A DNA stretch of 64,000 nucleotides from Klebsiella pneumoniae. GTDB taxonomy: Bacteria > Pseudomonadota > Gammaproteobacteria > Eutrophobiales > Eutrophobiaceae. The position numbers and the translations under genes are program-made. Position 1 is the first letter of the stretch. Each line of letters begins with the position of its first letter. Positions 18,701 through 26,409 of this stretch are shown here, piece by piece. The stretch covers positions 1 to 64,000 of the forward strand of contig CAMDWI010000012.1 of the NCBI GenBank assembly GCA_945878555.1. The letters are read 5' to 3'. The notes under the pieces were generated by a model. It was not told the DNA's origin, did no database searches, and worked only from the letters and a program-made list of their open reading frames with translations.

Positions 18701-19159
18701 CTGCTCGTACAACGGTAACGGGTCATCGGTGATCTGCTGCATACCACCGCTGCGCGACAAGACCGGCATCTGTCGCGCCAGGCTGCCACAGAGCGCATCG
18801 ATCGTCTGGATGCGCAGCCGACCGGGATTTTCAGTCAATTGCCAGTCGTGGCGTCGTCCCTGCTCGAGCGCTGCCCTTGCCAGGTCCAGTGTCTGCTGGT
18901 GATATGGCGTGTCGGCCGGATTGCCGGTCGCGGCCTCTGCGAGTGCGGCAAGCACCCTGCCCTGCATCTCGGCGGCGGCCTTGCGGGTGAAGGTGATGGC
19001 GACGATCTCCTCCGGTGCGTCGACGATCGACAGCAGGCGCAGGTATCTTTGTATCAACAGACCGGTCTTGCCCGAGCCGGCGGGTGCCTGCACGATGAAC
19101 GAGACATCCGGGCGGATGGCCTGTTCGCGTTGGTAGAGATCGGGCAGTTCAGTCGTCAT
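15758..19159 (-). CDS. AddA-like UvrD-family helicase-nuclease
   Basis: This is an SF1A helicase with a C-terminal PD-(D/E)XK nuclease. It is the AddA-like partner in double-strand-break processing and recombination. Motif I APAGSGKTGLLIQRYL is at about residues 25-40, motif Ia TFTRKAAAEM at about 58, the Walker B motif LLVDEFQDTS near 415, GDPMQSIYRFREAE near 455, and helicase motif V/VI MTMHKAKGLEFD and LIYVAATRAKK. The nuclease motif WIIDYKTSRHEG is near residue 1070. The length of 1133 residues fits. It follows the AddB-like gene after a 117-bp gap holding a repeat palindrome, so the two probably form an operon. Confidence 0.93.
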   Translation of the reverse strand: MTTELPDLYQREQAIRPDVSFIVQAPAGSGKTGLLIQRYLRLLSIVDAPEEIVAITFTRKAAAEMQGRVLAALAEAATGNPADTPYHQQTLDLARAALEQGRRHDWQLTENPGRLRIQTIDALCGSLARQMPVLSRSGGMQQITDDPLPLYEQAAAATLVELESEPEWSAPIARLVSHLDNDLPRLKGLLAEMLQKRDQWLRYVVHGHNRIDLEQALQTLAQEKLQNVADRFPPEMQSELCTLLRFATEQLARDKPESNLLVCRHLDQFPAADADLLLHWQEIAGWLLTQEGNWRARLDKNIGFPAKTKDKEETAQREAMKSRMTALIEQLQQISGLGEALAEIRLLPPVRFSDEEWELVDALVRLLAVTVGQLQLAFNERNQTDFTGIAHAAVNALGTDTDPTDLALYLDYQIKHLLVDEFQDTSISQLELLERLTAQWSIDDGRTLFLVGDPMQSIYRFREAEVSNFIHTFHQQRLGSVRLQALVLSANFRSGAGIVNWVNESFSQVFAGADELGSGAVRFHPSVATINEVPGAVTLYPGFDNSVSAEAARITGLVQTLRREAADDTIAILVRNRNHLARILPSLREASIPFSAIEIDTLADKPAIQDLFALTRAWVSLADRIAWLSVLRAPWCGLDLHALLMIAGKDRHRTVWELCHDPTVLERLPDAARARLDRVVHIFADAMTDRQRRPVRAVIETLWCRLGGPATLSGSIDLQNAETYLGLLEKADRGGQIADLQSLQRDVTRLYAAVENPLEQNNVRIMTMHKAKGLEFDHVILPGLGQSPRQAQPELMKWMLRTRSDGGHDLLFGTIRETGVDHSPLYQYIREMEKQKDSNEDKRLIYVAATRAKKTLHLFGSAACKTDKTGEMICSVKGRSLLGQLWPVVQVEFIAAMQTQLPMVDTAIPIPAAMQIRRLRADWAPPPLPVTASEVTTQQTTEIGLLAEEVEYAWAGETIKRVGSVVHRCIQWIARDGIENWDRTRIHNLHDRYEAMFRQAGLTGKDLDWACNQVALALTGMLDDPRGLWILSNVHAYPHNEYPLTGIVGDKLVNVIIDRTFIDAHGTCWIIDYKTSRHEGPDREAFLDQEQQRYAGQLNRYARLMQQLENRPIMLGLYFPLLQGWREWGYGGQ

Positions 19160-19193
19160 GGGAATTAATAAATAAAGGCGCTTGATTGACTGG

Positions 19194-19213
19194 ATTCTGG
19201 CGTACGCCAGAAT
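19194..19213. repeat. REP-like 20-bp palindrome between the addB-like and addA-like genes
   Basis: ATTCTGGCGTACGCCAGAAT is a perfect palindrome, followed by GACGGCTGGGGGTCAC. Its surroundings (CTGGATT-palindrome-GACGG) resemble the common interspersed repeat TGGATTCCCGC...GCGGGAATGACGG of proteobacteria. It sits inside an operon, where such hairpins often modulate mRNA stability. Confidence 0.6.
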
Positions 19214-19276
19214 GACGGCTGGGGGTCACTTGTAGTCTGAAAGCGAGTGACGCCGGTCCGGAATCTGAAGGCGTTT

Positions 19277-21934
19277 TTAACCTTCATCTATTTCCTCCTG
19301 CACTATCGCGTTCATCTCATGTATCCGGCACAAGGTATGCAAGTCGCAGTTGCGACAGGCGGTTGCATCTTTCGGACTGACATCGGCATGGCCGTTTACA
19401 AATTCGGTGGCCAGATCGGCGAGGATCGATTCCCACTGGTGCAAACGACCGGCAAACAGGTCCTCTCCGGTGTCCTTGTCAACCGCCGCTTTTACGCCGG
19501 GCAGCAGTGCATCGGTGGTGGCAAGACCGGTAAAACCGATCTGGCCCTTCTTCAGGCTGGCCCAGGCCAGGGCGGCGACCTCGCCGTCGCTGCATATGGC
19601 ATACAGCGGTAATTGCGGTGCATTCAGACGTTCGCCGTCCCAGTCGGACAGCTTCGTGTTGCCGGTCTTGTAATCAATGATGACCAGTCTGCCGTCTTCC
19701 AGTTGGTCAATGCGATCAATGCGCAGACGCAGACCAAGTCCGGACAGGCTGGTCTGTTTGTTCTGCTCCACCGCCAGTACGCTGAACGGTGCGCGGGTGC
19801 GTTCGCGTTGCAGCCAGTCGAGTGCGAGCGTCGTCAGACGTTGCGACTCCAGCAGGCTGAACTGTGCGGTAAAGGTCTCGGGCTGACGGTGTGCCTGCTG
19901 CTTCACCACGTCTGCAACCACCGTACCGACCAGCTGCTGTAATTCAGGAAACGCTGTCTGTTGCAACGTGGCGGAATCACGCAACTGGTGCCAGACCTGT
20001 TGCAGCACGGCATGCACGAGCTGGCCGCGCACCATCGGATCCAGACCGATATCCACCTCGGCCATGCCCTGCGCGTACAGGCGATGCCGCGCAAATGCAC
20101 GGAATGGACAGGCGGCCTGGTCAGACAGGATGGAACTGCCGCCACTGGCGCGACCACCCTCGGTGATCAGCGGCACATCACCATCTTCCACAATCTCGAT
20201 CAACGCCGACTGCCACAAGGTCTGTTTGTAGTCTGCTTCGGTAGCGAGTGGCCATGGCTGCGGCTCGACTGGATACGACTGCAATACCGGGCTGGGACGA
20301 TATTCCTGTTCACCCTGCATTGCGGCATAACTGAAAATGACCTGTTCAGAGGAGGCGATCAGTTGTGCAGCCAGACTCCGGGTATGCGCCAGTGCAATCG
20401 CGGCCGTGGCACCGGGCAGGCCGGCCTCACGTTGCAACACGGCCGGGATGAACGGGTTCGGTCGGGCCGGCTCCGGCCAGACCTGATCGTGTATACCGGT
20501 CACCCACAGGTAGTCATAGTGCATACCGGCCGCGCCGGGCAGTCCGCAGATCTGGATCGGTGTCTCTACACTCTCGGGCTGGAAGCTGGTCTCGGTGAGG
20601 ATCCTGCCGAGTAACGATAATGCCGTGGTGTAATCACAGCCTGGCATCACATTGTTTAATGACGCCAGTTCGGCGAGTGCATCGCGCCAGGCGGTCAGTG
20701 TCTGGTATAACTCACTATCCGGCGGGATCTCGCCCGGCCAGCCGAAAATCTTCAGCCAGGCAGTGAACGTCCCGGCCCACTCACCCGGTGTCTGCCGTTT
20801 ACGTGTGTTCTGGCTGGCCTCGACAAACAGTTGCAACATCAGCAGAAAACCGGGCGCCTGTTCATACGGTTTCAGATACTGCCCGCAATAGCGCAACAGG
20901 TTTTTGATCTGCCATTGCTGTTCACCACTGCGCCGCAAGGCGGCATCAAGCTGCGCCCGCGCCTGCTGTTCAGTTTCAGCCCCGCTGATAAAGACACAAC
21001 GTAGCAGACCACCCAACCGTTCAACTGTGTGTTTGCGGTTACCGAGTGCGAGTATCTCGCGTGCGGCATGCACCAGTGGATAGTCAGACAGGGGTCGGCC
21101 CGGCGCAATCGCATACAACGGTGCTGCCGGTGCCTGTCCGACCAGCGAGCCGGGTGAAAATTGCTGTTCAAAAATACGGGCAACGACCTGTCGGCTCTGG
21201 TTCAGATCTGGCACGATGATGCCAACCGTCGCCGTGCTGTTATCACTTACGATCTGCCTGGCCCATTGTGCAGCGGCACGGATCTCCTCCAGCGGGTTAC
21301 CAAAACGCAAATGGCGCACCCCTTGATTCCGGCCCGGTGGTGTGTAGCGGACAACATCAATCTCGGCGTCACGCATGCGCTTTATCAACCTGTCCTGCTC
21401 GGGTGTGTAGACATCAAACCCGTAAAAAACCACGCCCTGATCAGTCAGTTGTTCCACGATCAGGCTTGCAGCCAGCCCGGTCGTGTCAGTCCATTGCTGT
21501 TTCGCCAGCAGTGCCTCATATTGCCTGGCCCAGGCACGAAAGGCCAGTGCGTCCCTGTTCAGATAGATACCCTCGGGGAAGACGGGTAAGTGCCAGGACT
21601 TGCACAATGCGTAGGTATGCATCGCCTGTTGGACAACCGGATTGAGCTGCAGGAAATGCCTGGCGTACTCCGAGTCCTCGATCACACTCTGCCAAAGCCG
21701 ACGCTGCTGGGTGGTGTTCAGCAATAACTGTTTATTGCCCCGGGTAAAATCCTGTTCCTCACGGCAGAACGCCAGCCAGGCCTGCCAGGGCAATATCTTT
21801 GGACTTTCCCAGACGGTCTGGCCCGTGGCCATCATGGTGAGTGCATATTGATGCCGGACGTAACGGGCCTGACGTTTGCTGGCAGTGACAAACGTATAGC
21901 CTTGCCGGATCAGATCGATACATTCAGATAACAT
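19277..21934 (-). CDS. AddB-like PD-(D/E)XK nuclease (TIGR03623-type DNA repair protein)
   Basis: This is the second subunit of the Add-like recombination complex. The N-terminal 600 residues form a degenerate helicase-like region without a clear Walker A. The C-terminal nuclease domain carries RLRIDRIDQLEDGRLVIIDYKT (Asp and Lys of the PD-(D/E)XK site). Cysteines in QAACPFRAFA (near 625) and in ACRNCDLHTLCRIHE (C-terminal) match the iron-sulfur staple of AddB proteins. The 885-residue length matches the TIGR03623 'probable DNA repair protein' group. It is the first gene of the pair. Confidence 0.9.
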   Translation of the reverse strand: MLSECIDLIRQGYTFVTASKRQARYVRHQYALTMMATGQTVWESPKILPWQAWLAFCREEQDFTRGNKQLLLNTTQQRRLWQSVIEDSEYARHFLQLNPVVQQAMHTYALCKSWHLPVFPEGIYLNRDALAFRAWARQYEALLAKQQWTDTTGLAASLIVEQLTDQGVVFYGFDVYTPEQDRLIKRMRDAEIDVVRYTPPGRNQGVRHLRFGNPLEEIRAAAQWARQIVSDNSTATVGIIVPDLNQSRQVVARIFEQQFSPGSLVGQAPAAPLYAIAPGRPLSDYPLVHAAREILALGNRKHTVERLGGLLRCVFISGAETEQQARAQLDAALRRSGEQQWQIKNLLRYCGQYLKPYEQAPGFLLMLQLFVEASQNTRKRQTPGEWAGTFTAWLKIFGWPGEIPPDSELYQTLTAWRDALAELASLNNVMPGCDYTTALSLLGRILTETSFQPESVETPIQICGLPGAAGMHYDYLWVTGIHDQVWPEPARPNPFIPAVLQREAGLPGATAAIALAHTRSLAAQLIASSEQVIFSYAAMQGEQEYRPSPVLQSYPVEPQPWPLATEADYKQTLWQSALIEIVEDGDVPLITEGGRASGGSSILSDQAACPFRAFARHRLYAQGMAEVDIGLDPMVRGQLVHAVLQQVWHQLRDSATLQQTAFPELQQLVGTVVADVVKQQAHRQPETFTAQFSLLESQRLTTLALDWLQRERTRAPFSVLAVEQNKQTSLSGLGLRLRIDRIDQLEDGRLVIIDYKTGNTKLSDWDGERLNAPQLPLYAICSDGEVAALAWASLKKGQIGFTGLATTDALLPGVKAAVDKDTGEDLFAGRLHQWESILADLATEFVNGHADVSPKDATACRNCDLHTLCRIHEMNAIVQEEIDEG

Positions 21935-22010
21935 GGAGAAAGGGTATCACAATGCAACGCCGGTCACGAACAGCCGGGTGGGTGCAGGCCCAAAACCCGG
22001 GTCTACAATA

Positions 22011-22694
22011 TCAACGTCCGCGTACCATTCCAGGCCTGTCGACCAGTCCCGGGTTGTCGATATAGGGATTACGTTGTCCCTGCAACTTTTCGATACGGTC
22101 GTTGCGGATCCGCTCCTGTTCGCTTGGCGGGTCCTGTTTATTCCAGGCTTTCATCACGGCCATCATTTCCGGTGAAACAGGCAGATTGTATTGTCTGTTC
22201 ATATACAGGATCGAGCGGGCGACGTTACCCTTGCTCAGATCGCGCGGTTCCACCACCTTCGGATCCCACTCAAAGTCACATTGATCAAAGCGCGAATCCT
22301 CACCGGGGATATTACCGAATCCACGTCCGTTCCGGTAAACCATCAGATCAGACCAGGCGGGATACAGATTATGCATATCCGCCTCCATCTGCCGGAACTG
22401 GCTGTTTTTGGCATAACATTCACTGCGGCTGTTGCATTGCAGATGATCCAGCATCCATTCGGTTGCATAGATCTGGTCTATACCTACGGCATAACCTTCC
22501 CCGGAGCGACCTTCCAAATCAAAACGGTAGCCACAGTACAGTGTCCAGCCACCCTCGTCATACAGTTGTTTCCAGAACGCCTCACGGGCAACATAATCAT
22601 AATTGTTCATCTCAGGTTCCGCAGCGATAGCCGTCCCGCTGCAGAGCAACAGGGCCAGTATGAACTTGATGTTGGAATCAAATATTGAATACAT
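22011..22694 (-). CDS. Endonuclease I (EndA/Vvn) family protein with altered active site
   Basis: An N-terminal signal peptide (about residues 1-25) targets the protein to the periplasm. The fold markers of endonuclease I are present: the TEWMLDHLQCNSRSEC segment, QFRQMEADMHNLYPA, GFGNIPGEDSRFDQCDFEW, the helix GNVARSILYMNRQYNL and the C-terminal WNKQDPPSEQERIRND and QGQRNPYID. However, where active members have (V/I)EH(I/V)YP, this protein reads IDQIYA, and the metal-binding asparagine region (RSNYRFG-like) reads RNGRGFG. The catalytic His and the metal-binding Asn therefore look lost. It may be inactive or repurposed. Confidence 0.8.
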   Translation of the reverse strand: MYSIFDSNIKFILALLLCSGTAIAAEPEMNNYDYVAREAFWKQLYDEGGWTLYCGYRFDLEGRSGEGYAVGIDQIYATEWMLDHLQCNSRSECYAKNSQFRQMEADMHNLYPAWSDLMVYRNGRGFGNIPGEDSRFDQCDFEWDPKVVEPRDLSKGNVARSILYMNRQYNLPVSPEMMAVMKAWNKQDPPSEQERIRNDRIEKLQGQRNPYIDNPGLVDRPGMVRGR

Positions 22695-22825
22695 CTTGTA
22701 CCATGGGTTAACAATAACGTCGCCGCCCAGTATAAATGCTTCGGGCCGACTGTTTCAGGTTTTTTGAGCGTCGCTTACAATGACCGGGAATTACGATTAA
22801 ACTGACCCTGACTGAATACACACGG

Positions 22826-23974
22826 ATGAGACCATTGAACAGCCATCACGACCCGCGTCTTGAGTTCCGTTATCCGGACAGCTCCACGCTGGAAATCGTT
22901 TTAATGGCCGACTGGCACCTCCGGGACGGAACCCCCTCCACCGGGTTGTTACAGCAAGCCCTGGCAAAATATCCGCAATTAAAACAGGTCAGGATCATCA
23001 ATCGGCCGGTGACCAGCTGGGACACCAGTCTGCCGGTGTTTATTACCCGACTGACCCGGTTGTGTGTCGCGGCGGGTTTGCCACTGGATAGCACGGACCT
23101 GCCTGACGGGGTGCAGCAACTGCTCAATATGGCGAATGCGATCCCGCCGGCGGCAGTTGCCGCCCGGCATGCCTCACAAGCCGGCGTCTTCGAACAGATA
23201 GGCATCATGACGCTGAATGTGTGGCAGGCCCTGCCGCACAATATGCGGTTCATCGGTGAAATCATCATGTCATTTGTCCGGCTGGCCGGTGGCAAGGCGC
23301 AGTTCAGGCCGAATGACCTGCTGCTGGTCATCCAGCAGGTTGGCCCGAATGCCTTGCCGATAGTCTCGCTGGTCAGCTTTCTGGTGGGCCTCATCCTTGC
23401 CTATATGGGGGCCGTCCAGCTCGAACGGGTCGGGGTACAGATCTACATCGCCGACCTGGTCAGTATTGCAATGGTCCGCGAGGTCGGCGCGCTGATGACC
23501 GGTATCATTATGGCCGGACGCACCGGTGCGGCATTTGCCGCCGAGCTGGGGACGATGCAGGTGAATGAGGAGATTGATGCATACAAGACGCTGGGTATCT
23601 CCACGATCGATTTTCTGGTCATGCCGCGGGTACTTGCCTTGCTGCTGATGATACCTTTATTAACACTGTACTCAGGACTGGTCGGTACGCTGGCCGGTAT
23701 GGTCGTCGGTATCACCGTGTTTGACATCACCCTGTTTGAATACTGGCAGCAGACCTTGCGGGCGCTGGAACTGAAACAGTTCTGGGTCGGTATCTTCAAG
23801 GGTAGCGTGTATGGCATTGTCATTGCCATCGCCGGATGCCTGCGGGGAATCCAGTGCGGTCGTAGCGCCCAGGCGGTTGGTGAGGCGACGACCTCGGCAG
23901 TCGTGACCAGTATCGTTTTCATAGTCATTACCGCCTCGGCAATGACGGTCGTATTTTATAAGCTGGACATCTAG
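22826..23974 (+). CDS. MlaE-like ABC permease with N-terminal STAS-like domain
   Basis: This is the inner-membrane permease of a phospholipid/MCE transporter. Residues about 1-125 form a soluble extension resembling the STAS domain of MlaB, fused to the MlaE/YrbE core (residues 130-382). Core motifs include FLVGLILAYMGAVQLERVGV, MVREVGALMTGIIMAGRTGAAFAAELGTMQVNEEIDA (the coupling region) and the terminal FKGSVYGIVIAIAGCLRGIQC...EATTSAVVTSI. It is first in a five-gene operon with gaps or overlaps of at most 4 bp. The fusion explains why no separate MlaB gene is present. Confidence 0.93.
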   Translation: MRPLNSHHDPRLEFRYPDSSTLEIVLMADWHLRDGTPSTGLLQQALAKYPQLKQVRIINRPVTSWDTSLPVFITRLTRLCVAAGLPLDSTDLPDGVQQLLNMANAIPPAAVAARHASQAGVFEQIGIMTLNVWQALPHNMRFIGEIIMSFVRLAGGKAQFRPNDLLLVIQQVGPNALPIVSLVSFLVGLILAYMGAVQLERVGVQIYIADLVSIAMVREVGALMTGIIMAGRTGAAFAAELGTMQVNEEIDAYKTLGISTIDFLVMPRVLALLLMIPLLTLYSGLVGTLAGMVVGITVFDITLFEYWQQTLRALELKQFWVGIFKGSVYGIVIAIAGCLRGIQCGRSAQAVGEATTSAVVTSIVFIVITASAMTVVFYKLDI

Positions 23975-23975
23975 T

Positions 23976-24743
23976 ATGAATACGCCCGCGACAGACCCGA
24001 CAGCGCACATTACCGTCAGTAACCTGACGATGGCATACGGGGATTTTGTAATCCAGCGTGACCTGAATTTCATCATCAAGCGCGGGGATATTTTTATCAT
24101 CATGGGTGGCAGCGGCTGCGGCAAGACCACGCTGCTGAAGAATATCATCGGTCTGAAAGCGCCCTCGCAAGGTGATGTCTATTTTGATACAACCAATTTC
24201 TGGAAGTCACCGGAGCCTCAACAGGAGGCGATCAAACGCCGGTTTGGCGTGTTGTTTCAGGGGGGTGCCTTGTGGAGCTCACTGACACTGGCAGAAAATG
24301 TCGGGCTACCGCTGGGTGAATACACCGACCTGTCTATGCCTGAGATCAGCGAAATCGTCGCCTTCAAGCTGGCACTGGTCGGGCTGGCCGGTTACGAGGA
24401 CTTTTACCCGTCGGAATTGAGTGGTGGCATGCGTAAACGCGGTAGTCTGGCACGGGCAATCGCGCTGGACCCGGAAATCCTGTTTTTTGACGAACCCAGT
24501 GCGGGTCTGGACCCACCCAGTTCACGCCGTATGGACGACCTGATCCTGGAGATCCGTGATAGTCTGAAGACAACCATCGTGGTTGTTACCCATGAACTGG
24601 AAAGTATACTGCGGATCGGTAACAATTCAGTCTTCCTTGATGCGGAAACTAGGACAATGATTGCGAGCGGAGATCCTAAACAGTTGCGAAAATCCTCCCC
24701 CGAACCCCGGGTCAGGGAATTTCTGGGCGGAGGTGCCGCGTGA
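23976..24743 (+). CDS. MlaF-like ABC transporter ATP-binding protein
   Basis: This is the cytoplasmic ATPase of the MCE lipid transporter. Walker A GGSGCGKTTLLKNIIG is at about residues 45-60, followed by the Q-loop FGVLFQGGALWSSLTLAENVGLPL (typical of MlaF), the signature ELSGGMRKRGSLARAIALDPEILFFDEPSAGLDP and the H-loop VVTHELES. It follows the permease by 1 bp and overlaps the MlaD-like gene by 4 bp. The 255-residue length is normal. Confidence 0.94.
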   Translation: MNTPATDPTAHITVSNLTMAYGDFVIQRDLNFIIKRGDIFIIMGGSGCGKTTLLKNIIGLKAPSQGDVYFDTTNFWKSPEPQQEAIKRRFGVLFQGGALWSSLTLAENVGLPLGEYTDLSMPEISEIVAFKLALVGLAGYEDFYPSELSGGMRKRGSLARAIALDPEILFFDEPSAGLDPPSSRRMDDLILEIRDSLKTTIVVVTHELESILRIGNNSVFLDAETRTMIASGDPKQLRKSSPEPRVREFLGGGAA

Positions 24744-25780
24744 GCAAGAAGGTCAATACCACGCTGCTCGGCGCATTTGTGTCCGGTGCGGTCGTCTTGC
24801 TGACGCTGGCGATCATCCTGTTTGGCGGGGAAGGAATCTTTACCCGTCACGAAAAGGTGATCATGTATTTCAGTGGCTCGGTTGACGGCCTGAATGTGGG
24901 CGCGCCTGTGAACGTACGCGGTGTGCAAATCGGGACGGTCACGGCGATAGACATCCAGTTCAACACCACGACCGGTGAACTGCGCGTACCTGTCATCGCC
25001 GAAATACAGGCAGACTCAATAGAGCAGGCCCGCAACTTACAGGCGGAAGACCCGCTGGATACCATCATCAAGCAACTCGGCCTGCGGGCGCAGTTGCAGA
25101 TCCAGAGTATCCTGACATCCCAGCTGTTCATCCAGCTCGACTATCATCCCGAGTCCGAGATCCATTATTATGGTGATGGCAGCCTGCTGGAGATCCCGAC
25201 GATACCGATGACGCTGGAGCAGATCGATCAGGCGCTGGATGATGTCTCGCTCGAACAGATGCTTGTCGATATCTCTTCCGCACTGAGTGCAATCAACCGC
25301 ATCGTTAATGACCAGGATACGATAGACACTATCGCCGCGATGAAACGGACCTTTATCAACCTGGACAAGCTTGGCCGTGAGTTGAACGATAACACGATCC
25401 CCCGGGCCAATACCACGATGACAGATATCCAGGAAAGTCTGGATGAGTTAAAACGAATGTTGCAGGAGGTCCGCCAGATCACAGCGCAGGACTCTCCGCA
25501 AATTATCAAACTGAATTCCGCACTGGATGAGATCAGTAACGCCGGACGCATGATCAGCCGTCTGGATGAGACATCCCAGATGCGTAAGCTGGACATTGCA
25601 CTTGAGGAAATCACCGGGGCGGCACGCAGCATACGCAACCTGGAAGATTCACCGGAACTGTATAAACTGACGACGGCTCTTGATGAGATCACCGATGCTG
25701 CACGTGCGTTGCAGCAGCTCGCGGACACGATAGAAAAACAACCTGAAGTCCTGTTGAAGGGCAAAACCCTGAGAGAATGA
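24740..25780 (+). CDS. MlaD-like MCE-domain protein
   Basis: This is a periplasmic substrate-binding/channel subunit anchored by one N-terminal helix (about residues 8-28). The single MCE domain follows (about residues 38-120), with YFSGSVDGLNVGAPVNVRGVQIGTVTAI. Residues 165-335 form a long helical, probably coiled-coil tail containing repeated LDEI-type segments (KLNSALDEISNAGRMISRL, KLTTALDEITDAARALQQLA). The repeats within that tail are near-identical in register, suggesting a helical tube or rod. The start overlaps mlaF by 4 bp, and the end overlaps the lipoprotein gene by 4 bp. Confidence 0.93.
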   Translation: MSKKVNTTLLGAFVSGAVVLLTLAIILFGGEGIFTRHEKVIMYFSGSVDGLNVGAPVNVRGVQIGTVTAIDIQFNTTTGELRVPVIAEIQADSIEQARNLQAEDPLDTIIKQLGLRAQLQIQSILTSQLFIQLDYHPESEIHYYGDGSLLEIPTIPMTLEQIDQALDDVSLEQMLVDISSALSAINRIVNDQDTIDTIAAMKRTFINLDKLGRELNDNTIPRANTTMTDIQESLDELKRMLQEVRQITAQDSPQIIKLNSALDEISNAGRMISRLDETSQMRKLDIALEEITGAARSIRNLEDSPELYKLTTALDEITDAARALQQLADTIEKQPEVLLKGKTLRE

Positions 25781-26409
25781 CAATAATGATGCCTGCCCGC
25801 AAATATCTGTTTTCGCTTCTGAGCTGCATGCTGGCACTGGCCGGTTGCGGTACAACCCCGGTCTCGCGTTACTACATGCTCACACCACAGGATTCGGCCA
25901 CAGCAACCCGGGCACTGGCCGACGACCCTCATATCGGTGTGGGACCGATCAGTTTTCCGAAATATCTGGACCGTCCACAGATTATTACCCGGACGAACTC
26001 TGCCGAAATCTACATGGCCGAGACCGAACGCTGGGCCGAACCACTACAGGAAAACTTCACCCGGGTACTCGCAGAAAACCTGTCGCGTCTGCTGGGTACC
26101 GCACATATCAGCATCGAACCGTCACGTAGCCGGGGAGAAATCGATTTCAGGGTGACAGCGGATGTGCAGCAGTTTGATGCAGATGACTCAGGATATGTAA
26201 TACTGATCACCTACTGGAATGTGCAGGACCGTGACAATAACAGTCTGACCGGCATGCATAAATCAGAAATTCGCCTGCCGGTCCCTGATCGGGATGACAG
26301 GTCGGGTGTGGTTAATCAGTTAAGCCTGGCTGTCGGTAGGCTGGCAAGTGAAATGGCAGAGGTCTTGTCCCGGGTTTCAACACAGACAGTTGAGGACAGT
26401 CCAGAGTGA
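25777..26409 (+). CDS. PqiC/ABC-type transport auxiliary lipoprotein
   Basis: The signal peptide ends with a lipobox-like LALAGCG (acylated Cys near residue 23). The mature domain matches the ABC-type transport auxiliary lipoprotein family (PqiC/YmbA-like): SRYYMLTP, VGPISFPKYLDRPQIITRT, AETERWAEPLQENFTRVLAENL and RVTADVQQFD. It probably acts at the outer membrane to receive lipid from the MCE system, replacing the soluble MlaC shuttle. It overlaps its neighbours by 4 bp on both sides. Confidence 0.9.
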   Translation: MTIMMPARKYLFSLLSCMLALAGCGTTPVSRYYMLTPQDSATATRALADDPHIGVGPISFPKYLDRPQIITRTNSAEIYMAETERWAEPLQENFTRVLAENLSRLLGTAHISIEPSRSRGEIDFRVTADVQQFDADDSGYVILITYWNVQDRDNNSLTGMHKSEIRLPVPDRDDRSGVVNQLSLAVGRLASEMAEVLSRVSTQTVEDSPE

